From Thermococcus sp. (GTDB lineage Archaea; Methanobacteriota_B; Thermococci; Thermococcales; Thermococcaceae), in assembly GCA_027075325.1 (NCBI GenBank), contig JALTBN010000027.1, positions 1 through 64,000 on the forward strand: 64,000 nt of DNA. The letters are read 5' to 3'. The translations under genes were made by a program, and so were the position numbers. The notes under the pieces were generated by a model. The model had not been told where the DNA came from. It made no database searches and saw only the letters and a list, made by a program, of their open reading frames with translations. Below are positions 44,237 through 53,505 of this stretch, piece after piece (positions within the stretch are counted from its first letter, which is position 1; every line of letters begins with the position of its first letter).

Positions 44237-45030
44237 TCAGACACCCCAACTGGAACCCAAACGTTGATTGTGAAAGCTCCCTCTACCCTGGAAGCTATCT
44301 CCCCGGCGAGCTTGGCGTCGTTCTCCCCGTTCACCTTCACGGCCTGAACACCTTCCGGATCCCTGTATTCAATGGCCATTATCCTGCTTCCGCTGAGGAG
44401 GACCTTGAAGGCCTTAAGCCCGTCGCCGGTTATTCCAGAGATGTAGATAACCCTATCGCTCACACCTGCCCTGAGCTCCGCTATGAGATCGAAGAACCCT
44501 CCCCTGCTGACGATGTGAAGGCCGCTGTGAACCATTCTCGACTTGGCCAGAAAGTTGGCAACGCTCATCGGGTCCGAGAAGTCCACGTGCTCCGCGATCT
44601 TTTCGTGTTCCGCTGGTACCTGCTCCGGCGGCCTGTTCTCGGAGAGCTCCTTGAGGACGTTCCCGATCCTGTCGACGAAATCCTGGAGCGTCTTCCCCAG
44701 CCAGAACTCGCCTTTGCCTTTGTACGAAAGCTCAAGAACCGCGTTTACATCCCTCTGCCACTCCTTCAGCGTTACTACAAGGGTTACGTGGCTTTTCTTG
44801 CCGTTCCCTTCATAAATATGGCTGTTGTAGTCGCTGTGGTACTCAAACCGGTAGACGTCCCTGAACTTGAAAACGAACCGGGGGAGCATTATCTCCGCGG
44901 TTAGGCCTTTCTTCATACTGACCCTCACAACGTAGGGCCAGTTGGTTATGAACCCGGGTGCGTCCTTTAGGACGGCCTCAACGGCCTTCTTTGGGGCCCT
45001 TATCTCTAAGCTGGTGCTCTTCCTCTTCAT
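44233..45030 (-). CDS. Hypothetical protein with SRPBCC-like N-terminus
   Basis: A 265-residue protein, not firmly recognised. Residues 1-130 read like a START/SRPBCC ligand-binding fold (SLEIRAPKKAVEAVLKDAPGFI, RFEYHSDY, VLELSYKGKGEFW). A second domain from about 155 (ANFLAKSRMVHSGLHIVSRG, ALKVLLSG, EGVQAVKVNG) is separate. It overlaps both neighbours by 4 nt, so the three genes 43463-45335 form one operon. No transmembrane segment. Confidence 0.55.
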   Translation of the reverse strand: MKRKSTSLEIRAPKKAVEAVLKDAPGFITNWPYVVRVSMKKGLTAEIMLPRFVFKFRDVYRFEYHSDYNSHIYEGNGKKSHVTLVVTLKEWQRDVNAVLELSYKGKGEFWLGKTLQDFVDRIGNVLKELSENRPPEQVPAEHEKIAEHVDFSDPMSVANFLAKSRMVHSGLHIVSRGGFFDLIAELRAGVSDRVIYISGITGDGLKAFKVLLSGSRIMAIEYRDPEGVQAVKVNGENDAKLAGEIASRVEGAFTINVWVPVGVSE

Positions 45031-45335
45031 TTTGCATCACTTAAGAGCCTATGGATTCTAACGTAGATGCCCTCGATCCCTTCCTCTGGTTTAACGGGCA
45101 CCATGAAGTACACGTCGTTCCCGTCCCTGAAGGAGTACTCCTTCTCCTCACCATGGAGTATCACGTCCATCTCAAGGCCCGATATCTTTCCCTCCCGGAT
45201 CGTGGCCCTTCCGACTACGTGGGGCACGCCCAGGTTGACCCCCTCGATTATGGCCTTCCAGAGGCGCTGAAGCTCCTCGAAGGGGTCAAGATTCCAACCC
45301 TCGAAACCACTTACACCATCGCTTTCAGTTGACAT
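45027..45335 (-). CDS. Small hypothetical protein, first gene of the ODP operon
   Basis: A 102-residue soluble protein, not recognised; beta-rich in the second half (ATIREGKISGLEMDVILHGEE, DVYFMVPVKP). ATG at 45335 is chosen because GGTGGTAC lies just upstream and a TATA-like GTTTATAATA (near 45378-45388) would start transcription close to 45357. The upstream in-frame extension crosses that promoter. Confidence 0.6.
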   Translation of the reverse strand: MSTESDGVSGFEGWNLDPFEELQRLWKAIIEGVNLGVPHVVGRATIREGKISGLEMDVILHGEEKEYSFRDGNDVYFMVPVKPEEGIEGIYVRIHRLLSDAK

Positions 45336-45596
45336 TAGTACCACCAAATTCTTGTTTGCATAACCAATACGTTGAATATTATAAACCTTTCGCATTAAAA
45401 ACCAGATTGAATTATTCGTATTATTGCCAATAAATAATCGAATATCAAAAATAAATGTCTAAAATTAAAACCATATTGGTTACATTTAGAAACCTCAAAA
45501 CACCATTTGAAGCGAATTTTCGATTTAAAACAACCGTCACCCAGCATCAGAGAGCTTTTTAAGAAATTTATCAAGATATTGAAAGAGGTGAATCTC

Positions 45597-46862
45597 GTGG
45601 ACTGCACGAAGGACTACTGTGTCAAGGACCTGAGCCTCGCCCCCAGCGGCGAGAAAAAGATAGACTGGGTCTCGCGCTTCATGCCGGTTCTCCAGAACAT
45701 AAGAAAGGATTTCGAGGAAAAGAAGCCCTTCAAAGGCATCAGAATTGCCACGACACTCCACCTGGAGATGAAGACGGCCTTCCTCCTCCTGACGCTCAAG
45801 GCTGGGGGAGCCGAAGTTTCAGCCGCCGCCAGCAACCCGCTGAGCACGCAGGACGATGTTGTTGCCGCCCTGGCGAAGGCCGGCGTTAAAGTCTACGCGA
45901 TAAGGGGCGAGAGCAGGGAGGAGTACTACGAGAACATGCACAGGGCTTTGGACATAAGGCCGAACATAATCATTGACGACGGAGCGGACATGATAAGCAC
46001 TGTGATGAAGGAAAGGAAGGAGCTGATAGACGGAATCTGGGGCGCGAGCGAGGAAACTACAACCGGAGTAATACGGCTTCGCGCGATGGAGAAGGATGGC
46101 GTGCTCAAGTTCCCGATAATAGCGGTCAACGACAGCTACACCAAATACCTCTTCGACAACCGCTACGGGACGGGACAGTCAACGTGGGACGGCATAATAA
46201 GGACGACCAATCTGCTCGTCGCCGGGAAGAACGTCGTCGTTGTTGGCTACGGCTGGTGCGGCAGGGGAATAGCGATGCGCGCCAAAGGCCTCGGTGCGAC
46301 GGTGATAGTCGTCGAAGTAGATCCGATAAGGGCTTTAGAGGCGAGGATGGACGGCTTCCTCGTCATGAACATGATGGAAGCGGCCAAAGTAGGGGACATC
46401 TTCGTCACCTCGACGGGCGACATCAACTGCATAAGGAAGGAGCACTTCGAGGTCATGAAGGACGGCGTCATAATGGCCAACGCGGGCCACTTCGACGTCG
46501 AGATAAGCAAGCCCGACCTTGAGGCCTTGGCGGTCGAGGTAAACGATGTAAGGCCGAACATCCGGGAGTATAAGATGGCAGACGGAAGGAGGCTCTACCT
46601 CCTCGCTGATGGAAGGCTCGTCAATTTGGCGGCGGCCGACGGTCATCCAGCCGAGATAATGGACATGAGCTTCGCACTCCAGGCAAAAGCCGCCGAGTAC
46701 ATCAAGGACAACCACGAGAGGCTTGAGCCGAAGGTCTACGTGCTCCCGAGGGAGATAGACGAGATGGTTGCTCGCATAAAGCTCGCCGCGATGGGGATAA
46801 AGATAGATGAACTCACGGAGGAGCAAAGGAAATACCTTGAGAGCTGGGAGCACGGGACGTGA
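45597..46862 (+). CDS. ahcY: S-adenosyl-L-homocysteine hydrolase
   Basis: A 421-residue enzyme that splits SAH to homocysteine and adenosine. [61 protein letters not shown] and the NAD-binding [15 protein letters not shown] (near residue 215) are diagnostic. GTG at 45597 is preferred since GAGGTGA precedes it; the upstream extension lies in AT-rich promoter sequence. With mtnA at 3537 it forms part of sulfur/methyl metabolism, though they are not linked. Confidence 0.95.
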   Translation: MDCTKDYCVKDLSLAPSGEKKIDWVSRFMPVLQNIRKDFEEKKPFKGIRIATTLHLEMKTAFLLLTLKAGGAEVSAAASNPLSTQDDVVAALAKAGVKVYAIRGESREEYYENMHRALDIRPNIIIDDGADMISTVMKERKELIDGIWGASEETTTGVIRLRAMEKDGVLKFPIIAVNDSYTKYLFDNRYGTGQSTWDGIIRTTNLLVAGKNVVVVGYGWCGRGIAMRAKGLGATVIVVEVDPIRALEARMDGFLVMNMMEAAKVGDIFVTSTGDINCIRKEHFEVMKDGVIMANAGHFDVEISKPDLEALAVEVNDVRPNIREYKMADGRRLYLLADGRLVNLAAADGHPAEIMDMSFALQAKAAEYIKDNHERLEPKVYVLPREIDEMVARIKLAAMGIKIDELTEEQRKYLESWEHGT

Positions 46863-46899
46863 GTTTTCCCATCTTTTTGAGTTTTCAGGAGGTGCCGAC

Positions 46900-47571
46900 A
46901 TGGAGTTTGAGCCCTTTAAAATCGTCCCGGTTGGATACATCAGAAAGAACGAGGAACTCCAAGAGACGTTCATCGAAATCCTTCATGAGTTTCGGGAGGC
47001 AGTGGATGGCCTCCGCGAGGGGGACTGGGTAAAGCTCGTCCTCTGGTTCCACGGGAGCGATACACCCGCCAGGAGAAGAGTACTGAAGGTCCACCCCTAC
47101 GGCAACGCGAAGAACCCGCTCACGGGGGTATTCGCGACCCGCTCTCCATACAGGCCGAACCCGGTGGCGCTCTACACCGTCAGAATCCACCGCATTGAGG
47201 TAAATAGGCTTTACATTGACTGGATAGACGCGATGGATGGGACTCCTGTGGTGGACATCAAGATCTTCGTTGAGAGATACGACTGCCCCAAGGAAGTACC
47301 CATAGAGGAGAGGGAAGCCCACATCAGGGGGAGCAGGATGATAGGAGAGGTGAACGTCATCCCGAGGAAGAGCGAGCACCTTGACGAGCTTGAGGAGGTT
47401 TCGCCGGGGGAGTATGATGCGGTGATCCTGGAGATAGGGCCGAAGACAACGACGCTGACGGCGGGGGAGCTTGTTGAGCTTATCAAAGCCCTCCAGGAGG
47501 TTTACGAGAGCCTTCCCGTGGAGATAATGGACAAGCTGGGTGAACCGGATGCTGAGAGGGCTCATATTTGA
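46900..47571 (+). CDS. trmO: tRNA (N6-threonylcarbamoyladenosine37-N6)-methyltransferase TrmO
   Basis: A 223-residue UPF0066/TsaA protein. The signature VFATRSPYRPNPVALYTVRI is near residue 85, and IVPVGYIRK starts the single-sheet beta-barrel SAM domain. TrmO methylates t6A37 of certain tRNAs in bacteria; archaeal members are annotated by homology. The C-terminal 60 residues go beyond the core. ATG follows CAGGAGGTG. The gene overlaps the HAD gene by 23 nt. Confidence 0.85.
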   Translation: MEFEPFKIVPVGYIRKNEELQETFIEILHEFREAVDGLREGDWVKLVLWFHGSDTPARRRVLKVHPYGNAKNPLTGVFATRSPYRPNPVALYTVRIHRIEVNRLYIDWIDAMDGTPVVDIKIFVERYDCPKEVPIEEREAHIRGSRMIGEVNVIPRKSEHLDELEEVSPGEYDAVILEIGPKTTTLTAGELVELIKALQEVYESLPVEIMDKLGEPDAERAHI

Positions 47572-48202
47572 CGTTGATGAGACCCTGGTCTATTATGAGG
47601 GCTACGACCACAGAGGGTGGTTCGAGAAGTGGGTTAAGCCTGAGCTTGAGAGGCGCGGTATCGAACTCGACTACGACCTCTACTCAAAAACGGCAAAGCT
47701 CGAACTTCCAAGGACCTACGTTAAAAAGCTCGGCATAGACCCCGTTGAGCTGTGGAAAGTTATCGACGGGGTTAACAACAAATACCGGAAGAAAATGCTC
47801 GCCGAAGGGAGGATAAAAGCTTTTCCTGACGTTTCAGCCCTCGCAGAGCTTAAGAAGCTTGGTCTGAAACTGGCAGCTGTCAGCAACGCCTCCCCTGAGA
47901 ACACACTCCTCGTTCTGAGGGCCTTTGACCTCGCGAAGTACTTTGAGGCGATCATTGGAAAGGACTACTCGAACCTCGACGGTGTGAAGCCCAGTCCTTA
48001 CCTCATAGAGAAGGCCCTGATGAAGCTCGGAATTTCACCTGGTGAATCCCTGGTCGTCGGTGACAGTTCGAGCGATGTCCTTGCCGCCCACAGGGCGGGG
48101 GTGAGGGCCGTAAACGTGCTCAGGTTTGGAAAGGCCGACGGGGCTGATTACTACGTGGGGGACCTTTGGGAGCTCCTTGATCTTGTTGGCGGGCTCGTTT
48201 GA
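47549..48202 (+). CDS. HAD family hydrolase
   Basis: A 217-residue haloacid-dehalogenase-like phosphatase. Motif I is IFDVDETLVYYEG (nucleophile Asp near residue 8), motif II AAVSNAS near 110, motif III Lys in DGVKPSPYL and motif IV VVGDSSSDVLAA near 170. An alpha-helical cap (about 20-85) is present, so small metabolites are likely substrates. ATG at 47549 has GGGTGAA upstream. Confidence 0.88.
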   Translation: MLRGLIFDVDETLVYYEGYDHRGWFEKWVKPELERRGIELDYDLYSKTAKLELPRTYVKKLGIDPVELWKVIDGVNNKYRKKMLAEGRIKAFPDVSALAELKKLGLKLAAVSNASPENTLLVLRAFDLAKYFEAIIGKDYSNLDGVKPSPYLIEKALMKLGISPGESLVVGDSSSDVLAAHRAGVRAVNVLRFGKADGADYYVGDLWELLDLVGGLV

Positions 48203-48291
48203 TTCGTCAATGCCCGTCTTAACGCTTCGGTTATCTTCTGCAATACCCTTAAAAACTTCAAAGTTTATTACTATCTAAAGGAGTGGTCAAC

Positions 48292-49281
48292 ATGGAGGAG
48301 TTTACCTTCAAGTGTGAGCGCTGTGGAGCGCCGCTGGAAGTTTCTCCTGAGACGATTATAGCGATCTGCCCCTACTGCGGCTTTCCAAACCACATAAGTG
48401 GCAACATAAAGACTGAGAACATTCATATAATCCCCTCCCTCGACAAGAACGCGATAGCCCAGTCCTTCTGGAAGAGGGCTGAGAAGGACTTCGACCTCAG
48501 GAGGATAAAGGACGATATCCAGATAGTCGGCATAGAGGGACACTACGCCCCCTACTGGGCGGGAAGGGTGCACGTTGATGGAGTGGTAAAGTACATGAAG
48601 CGCGAGGAGGAGTGTCACACGGATTCAAAGGGGAACACCCACTGCCACACGGTGGAGAGGCACTACACGGAGAGGGTGAACGAGACCCTTTCCCTCCTCG
48701 GTTCGGCGAGGAGACAGGTGAAGAGCCTCGGAGTGGAGGATATGATAAAGCACTTCTCAAAGAGCAGACCCGAAGAGAAAAAGCTGTTAGACCTCGACGA
48801 GGAAAGCTGGAGCAAAATCAAGCTCGAAATCCTCAACACCGAGATGGACGAGCTGCACGCCAGGTTGATGATGAGGGAGGACGCAGTGGATGTTATAAGG
48901 AACCGCTTTCTGGCAAAATCCGACAGGATAGAAAGGTTCGACGTTCGCGCCTCGGAACCGGAGGACGCCAGGCTCCTTCTCCTTCCAATGTGGACGGTCT
49001 ACTACAGGTACGGGAACTCGATATTCCAGACGGTCTTCGCGGGCTGGGACGGGAGGGCCGTCGCTTCGACGGAACCCATGAACCTCTTCAGGAGAGCGGA
49101 ATACCTTGCCGGAGCGGGAGTTGGAGCGCTGATAGCAGCCTTTGGCGGCGCTTTGATCTCAATGTCTCCGGTTGTGGGAGTACTTGCGATGGTCGGCGGG
49201 GCGGCACTCGGCTGGGTCGCAGGAGGTAAGATCCTTGAAGGGCAGAGGGTCGAGAGGGAAGGCTCGCTGGGGGTGATCTGA
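48292..49281 (+). CDS. Zinc-ribbon membrane protein, first of pair
   Basis: A 329-residue paralogue of the protein at 18179-19210: N-terminal zinc ribbon FKCERCGAPLEVSPET...CPYCGFPN, a middle domain with HYAPYWAGRV and LLPMWTVYYRYG, and a Gly/Ala-rich transmembrane hairpin at about residues 265-315. It additionally has a His/Cys-rich insert (ECHTDSKGNTHCHTVERHY) near 108-127 that may bind metal. AGGAGTGG precedes ATG. It is coupled to the second pair member by TGATG. Confidence 0.65.
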   Translation: MEEFTFKCERCGAPLEVSPETIIAICPYCGFPNHISGNIKTENIHIIPSLDKNAIAQSFWKRAEKDFDLRRIKDDIQIVGIEGHYAPYWAGRVHVDGVVKYMKREEECHTDSKGNTHCHTVERHYTERVNETLSLLGSARRQVKSLGVEDMIKHFSKSRPEEKKLLDLDEESWSKIKLEILNTEMDELHARLMMREDAVDVIRNRFLAKSDRIERFDVRASEPEDARLLLLPMWTVYYRYGNSIFQTVFAGWDGRAVASTEPMNLFRRAEYLAGAGVGALIAAFGGALISMSPVVGVLAMVGGAALGWVAGGKILEGQRVEREGSLGVI

Positions 49282-50174
49282 TGGAGGTAACGTGCCCCGT
49301 CTGTTCGGCGACATTCAAGGTCCCCGATACAGTTACGGTTGCAACCTGCCCCTACTGCGGTGCCACCTTCAAGATCGAGAGCGGTGAGAAGGTTGGGGAG
49401 CACTTCTTCTTCCCGCCGATGAAGGAAGATCCGGCCGGGAAGCTCCTCAAGTTCATCTCACGCCAGTATGGGGCTCCGGCTGACATAGTGGACGCGAGGG
49501 TTACCAGGAAGGAGCTCCACTGGGTTCCGGTTTACTTTTTCTACCTCCACGGCAAAAGCAAATACAAGGAGACCGTTGAGGAAGTCCGCTTCCTCGGGAT
49601 TCCAGCGGGTTCTCCCTTCAAAACACTCCTGATGAACTACCCGTTCCCCGTGAGGGGCAAGAAGTTCTTCGATGAATCCATAGTGAAGAAGGGGAAGTAC
49701 TACGAACCTGAGATGCCAAGGGAGCAAGCGGAGGAGATAGCGCGCTCCAATATAACAACGGCCCTCCAGCAGGAAGCCAGAGAGGAGGGCAGTCCGACGG
49801 GAGAGTTAGAGCTTGAGGTGGTCTTCCAGGGCCTCGTTCACTATCCCCTCTGGGAGGTTCACTACGAATACAATGGAGGAAACTTCGTCAACTTCGTTGA
49901 CGGCACGGACGGAAGGGTGGTACGGGCTGAGTATCCCCTCATGAGCGAAGCCAGGAAGAGGGCCACGCTCCTCGGAATAGGACTGATAGGTGCCGGTGTT
50001 CTTCTTGGTACAATAGCATCCGTCTACGCCGGAACGGTCTGGGGGCTGATAGGTGGCCTTGTTGGAGGAGGCGCCGGTGCCGCGGGGGTCTTCTCCAAGG
50101 GCTCGGTGAGCAAGAGGGTTGTTAGCGAAGTTATGGGGATAAAGAAGGGCAACACTTACTTCATGCCCGTTTGA
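49281..50174 (+). CDS. Zinc-ribbon membrane protein, second of pair
   Basis: A 297-residue paralogue of 17241-18182. The zinc ribbon TCPVCSATF...TCPYCGATF is followed by a globular domain with RKELHWVPVYFFYLHG and FVDGTDGRVV, then a glycine-rich double membrane helix (about residues 232-275). Order and features match the other pair, so a duplication of the two-gene unit is likely. The first base overlaps the stop of its partner. Confidence 0.65.
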   Translation: MEVTCPVCSATFKVPDTVTVATCPYCGATFKIESGEKVGEHFFFPPMKEDPAGKLLKFISRQYGAPADIVDARVTRKELHWVPVYFFYLHGKSKYKETVEEVRFLGIPAGSPFKTLLMNYPFPVRGKKFFDESIVKKGKYYEPEMPREQAEEIARSNITTALQQEAREEGSPTGELELEVVFQGLVHYPLWEVHYEYNGGNFVNFVDGTDGRVVRAEYPLMSEARKRATLLGIGLIGAGVLLGTIASVYAGTVWGLIGGLVGGGAGAAGVFSKGSVSKRVVSEVMGIKKGNTYFMPV

Positions 50175-50184
50175 GGTGGTCTGA

Positions 50185-50679
50185 ATGGGAAAGGAAACTT
50201 CGATATGGGAAAAGCTTGAGCTCGTCGTTCCTGGCTTCCACGGCTACAAGAAGAAGGAGCTGATGAGGGAAGACGACAGGATCGTGAGGGCCAAGGCGGC
50301 CGAGATACTCGCCGGAGCAAGGAGGGAACTTGAGAGGGCCCTTCAGAGGTGCGCAATGGTAAACTGCAATATGCTTGTGGCAATAGAGGATATGAGGAAA
50401 AGGCTGGTTATGCTCGAAGGAAAGGTTAAACACGCCGAGGCTGGATACGCGGGCTACTTTGACAGGGTTAAGGTAAGGGAGCCGGAACTCCAGAAGCTCA
50501 TCGAATATGATGCAAGGATGATAGAGCTGGCCGAGAAAGTGAAGGAAAAGGCGGGGGCAATATCTGGAGCCGTTGCCGACCCGTCCCGGCTAAGCGGTGA
50601 GGTCTTTGCCCTGGATGACATGCTGAGAGACTTCGAGGGAGTCCTCGAAGAAAGGAGCGCAATACTGAGGGGGGAGTGA
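50185..50679 (+). CDS. Small helical protein between the zinc-ribbon pair and SPFH gene
   Basis: A 164-residue protein, almost all alpha-helical with heptad patterns at about 30-75 and 95-160 (AAEILAGARRELERALQRCA, MIELAEKVKEKAGAISGAV). Not recognised by family. In bacterial YdjFGHI-like operons a PspA-type coiled-coil protein occupies a comparable place, but no PspA signature is visible here. It lies 10 nt after the zinc-ribbon gene and 1 nt before the SPFH gene. Confidence 0.6.
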   Translation: MGKETSIWEKLELVVPGFHGYKKKELMREDDRIVRAKAAEILAGARRELERALQRCAMVNCNMLVAIEDMRKRLVMLEGKVKHAEAGYAGYFDRVKVREPELQKLIEYDARMIELAEKVKEKAGAISGAVADPSRLSGEVFALDDMLRDFEGVLEERSAILRGE

Positions 50680-50680
50680 T

Positions 50681-51700
50681 ATGGTGCAGGTCATCGAGTG
50701 GGTCAACCCCGGAGAAGATGAGATAATCTGGAGGTACCCCAACGAGGTCATAAAGTGGGGCGCCCAGCTGATAGTCCACGAGTACGAAATGGCCATATTC
50801 ATGCGCGACGGCAAGGTCTACGACGTCTTCGGTCCTGGAAGGCACACGCTCACGACGCAGAACCTTCCACTCCTCTACAAACTCGTCGGCGGGAGCAACA
50901 GCCCCTTCAAAGCAACCGTAATCTTCGTCAGCACCAAGGAGTTCCAGGGGAGGTACGGTGGAGAAACGCAGACGAGGGAACTGGCACCGGTAAAGTACTA
51001 CGGAGTCTACTGGTTTAAGGTTGCAGACCCGGTTCAGTTCATCACAGAGGTCGTGGGTGGACAAAGCCTCTACGACACGAGCGACGTCACAAAGTTCATC
51101 CGCGCTTACTTCAACGAGGGCATGATGAAGCACCTCAGCGCGTACTCCATCGTTGACCTCTTCCAGAACCTCGACATGGTCAGCACGCAGGTCAAGGTCA
51201 AGCTGATGGAAGACTTCCGCAGGCTGGGTCTTGAGCTGGTCGATGTTAAGATCGAGGGAGTGAACACGACAGACGAGTGGAGACAGAGGCTCTTCTGGAT
51301 AATGCAGACTGGCAACGCCCAAACCGTTATGCAGATGGACACTGCAAAACAGGTCGCCGCAGAACTCGGAAAGAGCGGAAGCGCCTCGGTCGGCACTGGA
51401 ATGGTCCTCATCCCGCAGCTGATGCAACCGGCTCAGCCGGCTCAACCAACTCAGCCCTATACCGGCGGTGGAGTTCCACCTGCCGGTTACGGTGGGACGC
51501 CGGCGGCACAGGCTCAGCCTCCAGCTCAATCCCAACCTCAGACCCAGCAACAGGAAATATGCCCCTACTGCGGAAAGCCAATCCCGCCGGGAGCGAAGTT
51601 CTGTCCCTACTGCGGCCATGAGATAAAACGCTGTCCGAATGGGCACATAGTTCCGGAAGGGGCCAAGTTCTGCCCTGTCTGCGGGGCAAAGATAGAGTGA
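50681..51700 (+). CDS. SPFH/YdjI-like protein with C-terminal double zinc ribbon
   Basis: A 339-residue protein. Residues about 1-240 are an SPFH-type (COG4260, 'virion core'-like) domain: VIEWVNPGEDEIIWRYPN, ALIVHEYEMAIFMRDGK-type start, GPGRHTLTTQNLP and FRRLGLELVDVKIEGV. A Pro/Gln-rich linker follows. The last 50 residues have two zinc ribbons, CPYCGKPIPPGAKFCPYCG and CPNGH...CPVCG. Bacterial YdjI works with zinc-ribbon membrane partners in envelope stress. The present neighbourhood reproduces that set. Confidence 0.8.
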   Translation: MVQVIEWVNPGEDEIIWRYPNEVIKWGAQLIVHEYEMAIFMRDGKVYDVFGPGRHTLTTQNLPLLYKLVGGSNSPFKATVIFVSTKEFQGRYGGETQTRELAPVKYYGVYWFKVADPVQFITEVVGGQSLYDTSDVTKFIRAYFNEGMMKHLSAYSIVDLFQNLDMVSTQVKVKLMEDFRRLGLELVDVKIEGVNTTDEWRQRLFWIMQTGNAQTVMQMDTAKQVAAELGKSGSASVGTGMVLIPQLMQPAQPAQPTQPYTGGGVPPAGYGGTPAAQAQPPAQSQPQTQQQEICPYCGKPIPPGAKFCPYCGHEIKRCPNGHIVPEGAKFCPVCGAKIE

Positions 51701-51742
51701 CACCCCGGATTCTTCCATTTTTCCGTTCTCATGATTTTTCGC

Positions 51743-51768
51743 TCTCAGATCCTTTTAACCCTCTGAGA
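51743..51768 (+). terminator. Inverted repeat after the SPFH gene
   Basis: TCTCAGA (51743-51749) and TCTGAGA (51762-51768) form a 7-bp hairpin with a 12-nt loop, between the convergent SPFH gene and the 51815-52033 gene. T-rich stretches flank it, so it may end transcription from either side. Confidence 0.4.
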
Positions 51769-51814
51769 AAAGCAATATGGGAACAACAAAAACATGCGAT
51801 TAAAACAGGAAAAA

Positions 51815-52033
51815 TCAGGAAGAGGCCTCAAGGCGCTGCAGGAGTATTTTAATGTCGGTTTTGAAGGGTTCGGCCTCGGTCTCGGCCTTCTCCTCAAGTT
51901 TCTGCCTGAGGGACTCAACGTCGGGGCAGTCCTCGGTGAGCGACTCAATGAGCTCCCGGAGTTCATCGTAGTACTCCACGTAGGGCCTGACATCAAAGAG
52001 GGCATCCTCAACCAGTTTTTTGATGTCGGGCAA
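51815..52033 (-). CDS. Small acidic hypothetical protein
   Basis: A 72-residue protein starting with TTG (LPDIKKLVEDALFDVRPY), chosen because GGAGG at 52046-52042 is correctly spaced. GTG at 52042 or 52039 is possible but overlaps the ribosome site. It is helical and acidic with no known motif, and is coupled to the PrsW gene just upstream, which suggests a functional link. Confidence 0.55.
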   Translation of the reverse strand: MPDIKKLVEDALFDVRPYVEYYDELRELIESLTEDCPDVESLRQKLEEKAETEAEPFKTDIKILLQRLEASS

Positions 52034-52035
52034 AA

Positions 52036-52746
52036 TCACCACCTCCAGGTGTTCTTAAGGGCGTAGTACCACCTCCTGCTCTCGTCCTCGGCCTTACCAA
52101 GGATGAGGAGGTAGCGGAGTATGGCCACGTTGACGAAGAGCAGGAGGATGAGGAGGATGTTGTAAGCGGGGACGGCGTTGCTGAGGAAGGCGAAGTAGTC
52201 CCAGAGAAAGTGAAGGAACATGGCCGTGACGAGGAAACTTCCAGCGGAGTCTGCTTTGCCCTCTGAAATCAGCCCGTAGCCAACACCGACTATGGCGCTC
52301 CACGTGCCGTGGGCGAACGGGGTTAGAAACGCCCTCATTATGGTAACGTTCACACCGTATCCCAGCCCGTAGAGGAAGTTCTCCGTGGCGGCAAAGCCGA
52401 GGCCGGCTGCAACGCCGTAGACGACGCCGTCCATTATTCCGTCCATCTGCCTGGCGTGGTATGGAAAGAGAATCGCGAGGGCCTTTGAGGGTTCCTCAAT
52501 GACTCCAGCAACGAGGGCCATGTAAAAGGCCGTTCCTGGGAGGAAATAGTGGACGGAGCCCCAGCGCGGGGTCAGGAACCATTCAAGGATGAAAGCGACG
52601 CCCACGGAAAGTGTGGCCCCGAGAAGGAAAGTTGTTATAACGTAGCGCTTTGGTTCGGGCTCTAGACGATCCTCGTGATAGAAGTACCAGAGCAGGATAA
52701 GTGCTGGGGTGTAAGCGAAGAAGATAAGCGATGTCAGCACGTCCAT
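52036..52746 (-). CDS. PrsW family intramembrane metalloprotease
   Basis: A 236-residue protein with seven or eight membrane helices. The PrsW signatures are VIEEPSKALAIL (EExxK) near residue 82, GFAATENFLYG near 116, FAHGTW near 144 and FLHFLWDYFA near 178. Bacterial PrsW cleaves an anti-sigma factor; archaeal substrates are unknown. It is divergent from the exported protein gene at 52843. Clear GGTGGTATC site before ATG. Confidence 0.88.
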   Translation of the reverse strand: MDVLTSLIFFAYTPALILLWYFYHEDRLEPEPKRYVITTFLLGATLSVGVAFILEWFLTPRWGSVHYFLPGTAFYMALVAGVIEEPSKALAILFPYHARQMDGIMDGVVYGVAAGLGFAATENFLYGLGYGVNVTIMRAFLTPFAHGTWSAIVGVGYGLISEGKADSAGSFLVTAMFLHFLWDYFAFLSNAVPAYNILLILLLFVNVAILRYLLILGKAEDESRRWYYALKNTWRW

Positions 52747-52842
52747 GATACCACCGGGAAATGTTGTTCCGCGTTCTTTTTAATCCTTTGGTGGCCGCAA
52801 AGTATATTTAATCCAACGCAGATTATCTTAACCGGTGGTAGG

Positions 52843-53409
52843 ATGGAGAGAAAGGTAGCCGTCATCGCGCTCACGTTCTTCATCGCCGTGGCCCTCGTCG
52901 GGGTGTTTATGGGGGATATCCTTGAGAGGGCCAGCCCCGCCCCACCCAAACTGGAGGACATAAGCTTCGCCAGCGGCATCTCAAAGGAGCCTGAGGTAAA
53001 CGGGACGTACTACGTCGAGGGTCCAATACTCAGTGACTGCGCAGTTGCTTTTACATATCAGACCAGTGAACTTGGGCAGGTGAACGTCTACGAGCTGGAC
53101 TCAAAGGCATATCAGTATCTCACGGGGGATAACGTCCCGTACAACTGCACGGGGGGCATGGAAACTGGGACTATCATGCTCAGGTTCAACCAGAAACTGG
53201 AGATGCTCTCCGTGTCGGTGTGGATTGGTACAACTTCGGAGGACAAGGGGGACGTCTACTTCAAGCTCCTGGGGACGTGGCAGTTCACGGACAACGCATC
53301 GATGGTATTCATCCAGCCCTCCCCTGAGAAGGACTACAAGCTGGTCTCCCTCAATGAGTTGAGGGCAATTGCAAACCAAACCGGAATCTTTCGGATTCAG
53401 AGACCATAA
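52843..53409 (+). CDS. Exported or membrane-anchored hypothetical protein
   Basis: A 188-residue protein with an N-terminal hydrophobic helix (VAVIALTFFIAVALVGVFMG) that is a signal anchor or signal peptide. A beta-rich outer domain with a few N-x-S/T sequons and two Cys follows. No family was recognised. A TATA-like GTATATTTAA (52802-52811) and GGTGGTAGG before ATG support expression. Confidence 0.6.
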   Translation: MERKVAVIALTFFIAVALVGVFMGDILERASPAPPKLEDISFASGISKEPEVNGTYYVEGPILSDCAVAFTYQTSELGQVNVYELDSKAYQYLTGDNVPYNCTGGMETGTIMLRFNQKLEMLSVSVWIGTTSEDKGDVYFKLLGTWQFTDNASMVFIQPSPEKDYKLVSLNELRAIANQTGIFRIQRP

Positions 53410-53439
53410 CCCTTAAAAACTGACCCCCGAACCCGATGC

Positions 53440-53505
53440 GAGTGGCGGGGCAGACCCGCGGGATGTTCCCGTAAGGGAGAACCACAAACGTGGAAGGTGA
53501 GCAGG
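53440..53505 (+). promoter_or_regulatory. Structured 5' leader of the L15e gene
   Basis: A TATA-like CCCTTAAAAAC (53409-53419) predicts a start near 53440. The leader then forms GCGGG-GCAGA-CCCGC (53445-53459) and CCC-GTAA-GGG, a GNRA-type tetraloop hairpin (53468-53477), with outer pairing possible between GTTCCC and GGGAGAAC. GTGG (53442-53445) could close on CCAC (53482-53485). Such compact leaders before r-protein genes often bind the product for autoregulation. Confidence 0.45.

Noticed and set aside
53420-53490. H/ACA guide RNA upstream of L15e
   Set aside because: An ACA follows the hairpins, but no pseudouridylation pocket or correct K-turn could be drawn; it is kept only as a structured leader.
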